A DNA stretch of 64,000 bases from Acidimicrobiales bacterium (lineage in GTDB: Bacteria; Actinomycetota; Acidimicrobiia; Acidimicrobiales; Poriferisodalaceae), in assembly GCA_009843525.1 (NCBI GenBank), contig VYDH01000014.1, positions 92,752-156,751 of the forward strand. Direction: 5' to 3'. How positions within the stretch are numbered: position 1 is the first letter of the stretch; the number at the start of each line of letters is the position of its first letter. Positions 58,491-64,000 of the stretch are shown here, piece after piece. The notes below the pieces were generated by a model. It saw only the letters and a list, made by a program, of their open reading frames with translations, had not been told where the DNA came from and searched no databases. Made by a program: the position numbers and the translations under genes.

Positions 58491-59663
58491 ATGAGCGGCA
58501 CGATTCTCGACGATCTCAAGATCATCGACACCGACAGCCACTGGTCGGAGCCGTACGACCTGTGGACGTCGCGGGCGCCCGCGAAGTACCGCGACCGTGT
58601 GCCGCGCATGGCTGAGCGCGACGGCAGGCGCCGCTGGTGGTTCGACGACTCGATTCCGATTGGGCTGCCGATCGCCTCATCGGTCGTCGATCCCGACGGT
58701 CAGAAGGTCACGGGCACGGTGTTCTTCGACTTCGACAACGAGATGGTGCATCGAGCCAGCTACGACGCCGAGGCCCGGGTGGCCATGCTCAACGAGCTCG
58801 GCCTCGACGCGCAGATCATGTATCCCAACGTGGCCGGCTTCGGGAACCAGAACTTCCTGAAATCGCCCGACGATGCGCTGCGGCTCATCTCGGTCGAGAT
58901 TTACAACGACGCCCTCGCCGAGTTCCAGGAAGCCAGCGGCCAGCGGGTGTTCGGCATGGCGTTGCTGCCATGGTGGGACCTCGATGCCGCCGTGCGCGAG
59001 ATCGAGCGCTGCCACGCCAACGGCCTGCGCGGCATCGTGACCTGCTCCAACCCTGAGGAGGCCGGGCTGCCCGACATGGCGATGCCCCACTGGGACCCGG
59101 TGTGGCAGGTGTGCTCAGACCTCGCGATGCCGGTCAACTTCCACATCGGTTCCTCCAAGGGGAACCTCGACTACTACGGCAAGGCGCCGTGGCCGTCATT
59201 CGGGCCCGAGCGGCGGCTGGCGGTGGGCTCGGCGAATCTGTTCATGGGCAATGCCCGGGTTGTCGGCAACATGATCTACTCCGGCGTGCCCGAGCGCTTC
59301 CCCGACGTGAAGTTCGTGTCGGTCGAGAGTGGCGTCGGCTGGCTGCCGTTCTTTCTGGAAGTGCTCGACCACCAGATGCACGAGACGGCACCGAACGAAC
59401 TGGCGAATCTGTCGATGCTGCCCTCCGACTACTTCCGCCGTCAGTTCTACGGCTGCTTCTGGTTCGAGCGTTCAACGGTCCGCCCCACGCTCGAATACGT
59501 CGGAGCGCAATCGCTGATGTTCGAGACCGACTTCCCGCACCCCACCTGCCTGTACCCGCGTGACGATCACGACCTGGCCAAGGCGCTCGAGGGGATCCCC
59601 CGCGACGACGTCGAGCGCATCATGTCGCTCAACGCCGCAGAGCTCTACCGCATCGACATCTGA
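58491..59663 (+). CDS. Amidohydrolase family 2 protein
   Basis: A 390-residue TIM-barrel hydrolase/decarboxylase relative. IIDTDSHWSEPYDLWTSRAP at the start is the metal-site strand, and MFETDFPHPTCLYP near the end carries the late Asp. Other blocks typical of the group: LNELGLDAQIMYPNVAGFG and FHIGSSKGNLDYYG. ATG 58491, 25 bases after the selenoprotein stop. It is a paralogue of the gene at 23570. Probably acts on an aromatic or acyl intermediate. Confidence 0.9.
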   Translation: MSGTILDDLKIIDTDSHWSEPYDLWTSRAPAKYRDRVPRMAERDGRRRWWFDDSIPIGLPIASSVVDPDGQKVTGTVFFDFDNEMVHRASYDAEARVAMLNELGLDAQIMYPNVAGFGNQNFLKSPDDALRLISVEIYNDALAEFQEASGQRVFGMALLPWWDLDAAVREIERCHANGLRGIVTCSNPEEAGLPDMAMPHWDPVWQVCSDLAMPVNFHIGSSKGNLDYYGKAPWPSFGPERRLAVGSANLFMGNARVVGNMIYSGVPERFPDVKFVSVESGVGWLPFFLEVLDHQMHETAPNELANLSMLPSDYFRRQFYGCFWFERSTVRPTLEYVGAQSLMFETDFPHPTCLYPRDDHDLAKALEGIPRDDVERIMSLNAAELYRIDI

Positions 59664-59718
59664 CACAACTCAGCCCGGTGATCGGTCGCCGTCCCGACGG
59701 CGGCGGACCCTGCTGAGC

Positions 59719-59724
59719 TAGAAC
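59719..59724 (+). promoter_or_regulatory. Putative -10-like TAGAAC motif
   Basis: TAGAAC ends six bases before ATG 59731, the third such case in the window (see 5758 and 14504). Confidence 0.35.
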
Positions 59725-59730
59725 AGCGCA

Positions 59731-60936
59731 ATGAAGTTCGGGATCTTCTACGAGCTGTCGGTGCCGCGGCCCTTCAGCCGGGCCAATGAGTGGCTCACCT
59801 ACCACAACGCGCTCGAACAGTGCCGCGTGGCCGACGAGGTGGGCTTCGACCATGTGTGGGCCGTGGAGCACCACTTCCTCGAGGAGTACTCCCACTGCCC
59901 CGCCCCGGAGGTGTTCCTGACGGCTGTTGCCGCGCAGACCCAGCGCATCCGGGTGGGCCACGGTGCGGTGGTGTGCGTGCCCGAGATGAACAATCCGATC
60001 CGGGTTGCGGAGCGGGCGGCCGCGCTCGACATCATCTCGAACGGCCGCCTCGAGCTGGGCACGGCCCGCTCGAGCACATGGACCGAGCTCGGCGGGTTCT
60101 GCGCCGATCCCGACGACACGAAGAAGACGTGGGACGAGTTCTGTCGGGTGATCCCGCAGATGTGGACCGACGACGACTTCGGCTGGGAGGGCGCCCGCTT
60201 CGAGATGCCCGCACGCAACGTCATCCCCAAGCCGTTCCAGGAACCGCACCCGCCGATGTGGGTGACCGTGACGACGCCGGGCACCGAACTGGACGCTGCA
60301 GCGCGAGGGCTGGGGTGCATAGGGGTGAGCGCTGCCCCGTTTGCCGAGCAGGAGCGCCGTACGAAGGAGTACTACCGCCGGGTTGCGAATTGCGACCCGG
60401 TGGGCAGCTTCGTGAACGACCAGGTCCACACGCTCAACTTCCTGTACTGCCACGAGGACTATCGCCAAGCGGCAGCGCTGGGCCTGCCGATGGTGGGCGC
60501 ATTCAGCATGTCCAACGCGCACCTGTACTTCACCCGCGAGGCGTACCCGACGCGGGCGTACCAGACGCTCGGCAATGCGGGTGCCGCATTGCGCAGCCGC
60601 GGGACCCCGAATGGAAGCGCGCCCGCCGACGACCCGAGCGTGGCCAAGGGACTGCCCGAAGGCGTCGGCATCGGCGACCCCGACCATCTCGTGCGGACGA
60701 TTCGGAAATGGGAGGACGTCGGCGTGACCGGCATCAACTTCCTGCTCAACGCCATGGAGATGATCCCCCAGGAGCAGGTGCTCGACAGCCTGCGGTTGTT
60801 CGCGACAGAGGTGATCCCGCAGTTCCAGACCCCGGACGAGCGGGCTGCCCGCGTGCAAGCACCCACTTCCGTTCCCGACGTCAACTCGCCTGACGCATCT
60901 GAGCCTTCGACGATGTCCGCCGGGACGAGCCGATGA
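59731..60936 (+). CDS. LLM class flavin-dependent oxidoreductase
   Basis: A 401-residue luciferase-like monooxygenase using reduced FMN (or F420). MKFGIFYELSVPRPFSRANE then VADEVGFDHVWAVEHHFLEEYSHCPAPEVF is typical; RIRVGHGAVVCVPEMNNPIRVAERAAALDIISNGRLELGTARS marks the flavin pocket. An N-terminal TIM barrel is complete. Its stop overlaps the next start by four bases (ATGA). Likely oxidises an organic substrate in the CoA-linked catabolic cluster. Confidence 0.92.
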   Translation: MKFGIFYELSVPRPFSRANEWLTYHNALEQCRVADEVGFDHVWAVEHHFLEEYSHCPAPEVFLTAVAAQTQRIRVGHGAVVCVPEMNNPIRVAERAAALDIISNGRLELGTARSSTWTELGGFCADPDDTKKTWDEFCRVIPQMWTDDDFGWEGARFEMPARNVIPKPFQEPHPPMWVTVTTPGTELDAAARGLGCIGVSAAPFAEQERRTKEYYRRVANCDPVGSFVNDQVHTLNFLYCHEDYRQAAALGLPMVGAFSMSNAHLYFTREAYPTRAYQTLGNAGAALRSRGTPNGSAPADDPSVAKGLPEGVGIGDPDHLVRTIRKWEDVGVTGINFLLNAMEMIPQEQVLDSLRLFATEVIPQFQTPDERAARVQAPTSVPDVNSPDASEPSTMSAGTSR

Positions 60937-61706
60937 TCTCGGGAACGGCAGCGGTCGACGAACTGGCCGCCGGCGCGCCCGAGATCGCTGCTTTCGGCAC
61001 AGAGTCGGTGCGGCTCGGCGGGGTGACGGGCCTGTCGCTGGTAGCCGAGCTGCGGCGCCCGGCGCGCGAAGCAGTGCTGCCGCCGGGACTGCACCCCATC
61101 GTGCCGCCTGCCATGTCGCTGTTGGCGTGGGATGTGTCCGAGAGTCCGTGGGGAGCGTTCAGCGCTGCGTTCGTGCGGGTGGTGTGCCGCAGCGGCGCCC
61201 GCGCCCGGACGTTCTGCGTCGGCGCAACAGCATCCACCGATGATGCCGTTGCGGGCCTGCGGTCGCAGCTCGGCTTTCCGGCACAGCGGGCAAGCGTGGA
61301 GTTGCGCCGTCACTACGACGGCGTCGATCTGACGGTCGCCCCGGCCGGTGAAGCCGGCAACGGTGCAGCAGCTCAGCAGGGCGCCGGGCCGATGCTCGAG
61401 CTGAGCGCCCTCGACCCGGACCCGCTCTCGGCGGGCGATCTCCAGCAGGTCGGCTCGATGAATCTGGCACACACGCCGCTCGGGCTCCGGCTCGTCCAGA
61501 TCGAGACGCATCACGAGCCGTCGCGCGTCGAACGGTTGGCGGCTCGGATCGACGCATTCGATGCCGCCGCCTGGGGGCAGCCCCTGCTGGATCCGTACTG
61601 GATCGTGAGCTGCTCGGTGTCGCTGGAGGACATCGAGATTCCCGCCGTCCGCTTCGTCTGCGATCCCTTGCTGCCCGCCGCAGAGGGCACCGAACGGGTG
61701 CAGTAA
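60933..61706 (+). CDS. Hypothetical protein, possibly acetoacetate-decarboxylase-like
   Basis: A 257-residue soluble protein coupled to the LLM gene (ATGA). The segment LPPGLHPIVPPAMSLLAWDVSESPWGAFSAAFVRVVCRSGARARTFCVGA resembles the middle of acetoacetate-decarboxylase-like proteins (proline-rich PPGLxP then a V-R-x-G/x-R strand), but the catalytic Lys is not certain. No membrane segment. The coupling suggests it handles the LLM product or substrate. Could equally be an unrelated beta-barrel. Confidence 0.5.
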   Translation: MISGTAAVDELAAGAPEIAAFGTESVRLGGVTGLSLVAELRRPAREAVLPPGLHPIVPPAMSLLAWDVSESPWGAFSAAFVRVVCRSGARARTFCVGATASTDDAVAGLRSQLGFPAQRASVELRRHYDGVDLTVAPAGEAGNGAAAQQGAGPMLELSALDPDPLSAGDLQQVGSMNLAHTPLGLRLVQIETHHEPSRVERLAARIDAFDAAAWGQPLLDPYWIVSCSVSLEDIEIPAVRFVCDPLLPAAEGTERVQ

Positions 61707-61709
61707 TTT
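61704..61709 (+). promoter_or_regulatory. Putative -10 box, leaderless transcript (VOC gene)
   Basis: TAATTT ends eight bases before ATG 61718 and overlaps the stop region of the preceding gene. Confidence 0.4.
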
Positions 61710-61717
61710 TCACTGCC

Positions 61718-62143
61718 ATGAGCGAGACGGCCGCAGCTACATCTGACACGACCGATGACATGGCCGACACACCGCAATTGCGGGCGGTGGGAGTGACGAT
61801 CGATTGCTCCGACCCGGAGCGCATCGCCGATTTCTGGCAGGCCGCCATCGGCTTCAACACGCGGGTCGGCAACGGGCGTCCCTACATCACGCTGTCGGAA
61901 GCCGGCGGCGGCCGGATGCTCAACCACCTGACCATCCAGCGCGTACCCGAAGCCAAGACGACGAAGCTGCGTGCACACCTCGACCTGTTCACCCGCGACA
62001 TGGATACCGAAGTGGCTCGGCTCGTGACGCTCGGCGCATCGGTGCTGGTTCCGGCCGCAGAGGAGGTCGCCGGTCACCTCGGCTTCCGGGCCACCGTCAT
62101 GGCCGATCCCGAGGGCTCGGAGTTCTGCGTCGTCTCTCGCTGA
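61718..62143 (+). CDS. VOC family protein (glyoxalase/bleomycin-resistance fold)
   Basis: A 141-residue protein with two beta-alpha-beta-beta-beta units: LRAVGVTIDCSDPERIADFWQAAIGF at the first, HLDLFTRDMDTEVARLVTLGASVL at the second, and the ending VMADPEGSEFCVV. The metal-ligand residues are partly conserved (His in HLDLF, Glu in EFCVV). The family includes dioxygenases, isomerases and binding proteins. A 12-residue polar start precedes the fold. It converges on the enoyl-CoA hydratase gene. Confidence 0.88.
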   Translation: MSETAAATSDTTDDMADTPQLRAVGVTIDCSDPERIADFWQAAIGFNTRVGNGRPYITLSEAGGGRMLNHLTIQRVPEAKTTKLRAHLDLFTRDMDTEVARLVTLGASVLVPAAEEVAGHLGFRATVMADPEGSEFCVVSR

Positions 62144-62170
62144 CAAGCCGTCCGAAGTGCGCGCCCGCAG

Positions 62171-62905
62171 CTATGGCGTTCGTACCTCGCCGACTGAGCC
62201 GGCGACGAGGCGGGCCGAGCGGCGCTCGACCGCCAGGCCGTCGCTGAGCGGGAGGTCGTTCGCGGCTCGCAGACAGCGGCGCAGAGCTCGCGCCACCGGC
62301 TGATCGATCCGGGCGAGCTGTCCGGCCAATTCCGCTGTGCGGCTGTCGAGGTCGTCGGGCGGGACTACCTCGGCGACGATGCCGAGCCGGAGAGCCTCGG
62401 CTGCGTCGATGTTCCGGCCGCTGAGCACCAGCGGCAAGGCAGCCACAGGTCCGATTGCCGCGGTGAGGCTCTGAGTGCCGCCGGCGGCGGGAAGCATGCC
62501 GAGCTTGGTTTCTGGCAGGCCCATCACCGAGTCCTCGCTCGCGATGCGCAGATCGCACAGCAGCGACATCTCCAAGCCCGAGCCGAGCGCGTAGCCATGC
62601 AGTGCGCACAGGGTGGGCACCGGCAGGTTCACTAGCGGCAGCCACGGATCGCGGTCCCAGCGGATGCGCCGAGCGTCGAAGATCGACTCGGCAGTGCCGA
62701 ACTCGGACAGGTCGGCACCGGCGCTGAAGTGCTTGCCCTCGGCGGCGAGCACGACGCAGCGCACGTCGGGGACGTCACGCACGGCAGTGATCGCCTCGAT
62801 GAGCCCGTCGCGCATGTCCAGGTCGTAGATGTTGAGCGGTGGGTGACACAGCGTGATCGTGGCCACACCGTCATGGCCGAACACCAGCCGCACGCGCTCA
62901 GCCAT
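62171..62905 (-). CDS. Enoyl-CoA hydratase/isomerase family protein
   Basis: A 244-residue crotonase-fold protein. The oxyanion-hole block HFSAGADLSEFG (residues ~55-66), GYALGSGLEMSLLCDLRIAS and LPETKLGMLPAAGGTQ with its Glu are present. It would hydrate or isomerise an enoyl-CoA. ATG 62905 overlaps the end of the CoA-transferase gene by eight bases, so they are one operon. C-terminal helix is a little short versus the ~260-residue norm. Confidence 0.9.
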   Translation of the reverse strand: MAERVRLVFGHDGVATITLCHPPLNIYDLDMRDGLIEAITAVRDVPDVRCVVLAAEGKHFSAGADLSEFGTAESIFDARRIRWDRDPWLPLVNLPVPTLCALHGYALGSGLEMSLLCDLRIASEDSVMGLPETKLGMLPAAGGTQSLTAAIGPVAALPLVLSGRNIDAAEALRLGIVAEVVPPDDLDSRTAELAGQLARIDQPVARALRRCLRAANDLPLSDGLAVERRSARLVAGSVGEVRTP

Positions 62906-63950
62906 GCTGAACACCGCCCGACTCGGCAAGGGCAGCCGGAGCGTGGGCGGCATCGCTGCAGAAGACCCGGCTAGCCAGCGGCATCACTGCGCCCGCCAGC
63001 GACACACGTGTGTGCTGGGGAGCGATGCCCGCAAGCTGATCGACCGCGACGCCTGCCGCCAGCAGTCCGGCAAGCGGATCGGGGTAGGAAAACGCGGGCG
63101 TCCGCGGCTCGTCGCCCAGCAGACCCAGGCCCGAGGCGGCGTGCACGCCGGTGCCGTAGGCGATCCAGTCGCGCTCCGGCGAATCCGGTTCGAATGCGGT
63201 GATCGCCAAGATGCGCAAACCCGGGTGGTGAGCTCGCAGTTGCGAGGGCAGAAGGTCCAGGTTGCCGAGCGCTCGCGGAGAGAGGGAGGTAACCAGAAGG
63301 TCTGCGGTCGCCAAGAGACCATCGAGGCTCTGGCGGCCCGCCGGGTGTCGGAGGTCCAGCTCGACTGCGGTCTTGTGTGCGTTCAGCTCGTCGTACATCG
63401 CCGTGCCCGCCAAGCCGTCAGGCCGTGCCGCAGAACTGACCTTGCGCACCTCTGCGCCCGCGCGGCCCAGCAGCTCAGTGCACAGCGGCCCAGCCCACAT
63501 CGAGGTCACGTCCACCACGATGACACCGCCGATGCCGGATGAGGCCCGTGCCGCGCCGGACGCGCCGAGGTCGATGCCGGACGTAGTCGGCGTCGTGCCG
63601 GACGCTGAGATCGCACCCCGCTGGGTGGACGCAACGGTGAGCCGGCGGTAAGGCGTCACCGGCAAGCGCCACTCCTGGGCCGCAACCGCGAGGGCTTCTG
63701 GATCGGACTCGCTGCGGTGCACGTCGGCGAAACGTACCCAGGTCTCCGCGTCGTCCGGTCCGAGGTCGACGCACAGCGCGCCATCACCCCACGCAACCGG
63801 TCGGCTCGGCACGTCGGTAGTCCCGACCCGGCGGGGCATCTCGATCAAGCTCTGGGAGTCGCCCACCACACCGGTGCCCAGTCGTCGATCGACGGCAGCT
63901 GCCAGCTCGGTGCCATATTCGAACAGGCCCGGCGGCAGCCAATCGCTCAT
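62898..63950 (-). CDS. CaiB/BaiF family CoA-transferase, divergent short form
   Basis: A 350-residue protein. The first ~115 residues (WLPPGLFEYGTELAAAVDRRLG) do not look like the usual start; the family block appears later: GVIVVDVTSMWAGPLCTELLGRAGAEVRKV around 143-172, then LLVTSLSPRALGNLDLL and FSYPDPLAGLLAAGVAVDQLAG near the end. The catalytic Asp may be in SYPDPLAG. Thus the N- and C-terminal lobes seem rearranged or trimmed (usual length ~400). ATG 63950 is preceded by a tandem repeat of its own start region. It is followed directly by enoyl-CoA hydratase. Confidence 0.8.
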   Translation of the reverse strand: MSDWLPPGLFEYGTELAAAVDRRLGTGVVGDSQSLIEMPRRVGTTDVPSRPVAWGDGALCVDLGPDDAETWVRFADVHRSESDPEALAVAAQEWRLPVTPYRRLTVASTQRGAISASGTTPTTSGIDLGASGAARASSGIGGVIVVDVTSMWAGPLCTELLGRAGAEVRKVSSAARPDGLAGTAMYDELNAHKTAVELDLRHPAGRQSLDGLLATADLLVTSLSPRALGNLDLLPSQLRAHHPGLRILAITAFEPDSPERDWIAYGTGVHAASGLGLLGDEPRTPAFSYPDPLAGLLAAGVAVDQLAGIAPQHTRVSLAGAVMPLASRVFCSDAAHAPAALAESGGVQHG

Positions 63951-64000
63951 GGCTAACGCCCTGAGCTGTGTCTGATGCTTCTCATGGCTAACGCCCTGAG
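63946..64000 (-). repeat. 35-bp tandem repeat of a translation start region
   Basis: CTCATGGCTAACGCCCTGAG occurs at 63946-63965 and again at 63981-64000, 35 bases apart. On the minus strand each copy reads GGGCGTTAGCCATGAG, with a stop (TAG) two bases before an ATG. The distal copy opens a 10-codon frame (63985-63953, MRSIRHSSGR-stop) that ends just before the true start 63950. More copies may lie beyond the window. Confidence 0.8.

Overview
This is a high-GC, gene-dense bacterial chromosome segment. It reads as an actinobacterium, most likely class Acidimicrobiia or a close relative. The signs are a mycothiol-type (Rv2466c-like) nitroreductase, SCO6745-family and DUF3556 proteins, many acyl-CoA ligases and CaiB/BaiF CoA-transferases, and leaderless-looking promoters. 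The taxonomy is inferred; no rRNA or tRNA gene was seen.

Layout. 1-7.2 kb: end of a nucleoside-type ABC permease pair, a DUF3467 protein, a DEAD-box helicase, a cold-shock protein, an alpha/beta hydrolase, a GrdB-like selenoprotein with an in-frame UGA, a truncated haemoglobin and small stress or binding proteins. 7.2-24.8 kb: catabolic genes (EthD protein, class V aminotransferase, acyl-CoA ligase, pyruvate carboxylase, a Rieske oxygenase next to a dimethylglycine-dehydrogenase-like flavoprotein, LysR regulator, acyl-CoA dehydrogenase, CoA-transferase, SDR, amidohydrolase). 24.8-37.1 kb: an accessory or defence island with a coiled-coil/PD-(D/E)XK gene pair, two RHH-PIN toxin-antitoxin modules, a transposase tail, a duplicated lipoprotein 5' end, a type III-like restriction operon whose Res subunit ends in an MNT nucleotidyltransferase domain with hepT between res and mod, and a DUF433/DUF5615 pair. 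37.1-45.4 kb: a five-gene operon (substrate-binding lipoprotein, fused LivH-LivM-LivG, LivF, DUF3556 membrane protein, FAD oxidoreductase). 45.5-49.3 kb: a cobalamin lower-ligand operon (DUF1015, cobU, cobT, cobS) and a probable small membrane protein. 49.5-64 kb: CoA-transferases, ligase, amidohydrolases, a serine hydrolase, a second selenoprotein (UPWC thioredoxin fold), a luciferase-like monooxygenase and enoyl-CoA hydratase.

Most unusual content: (i) two independent in-frame UGA codons, each replacing the first Cys of a CxxC-type motif and each followed by a possible bSECIS hairpin; (ii) a pair of 153-bp inverted-repeat elements with 23-bp arms and 107-bp spacers, whose arms differ between copies but stay complementary within each copy; (iii) the MNT-fused restriction subunit with an embedded HEPN toxin gene; (iv) a 29-bp tandem repeat at the cobT/cobS junction that makes a ladder of GTGA-coupled 10-codon minicistrons, and a similar 35-bp start-region repeat at the window end.

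Starts were chosen from ribosome-binding sites, operon overlaps and family N-termini. Family names come from motif and sequence recognition without database searches.
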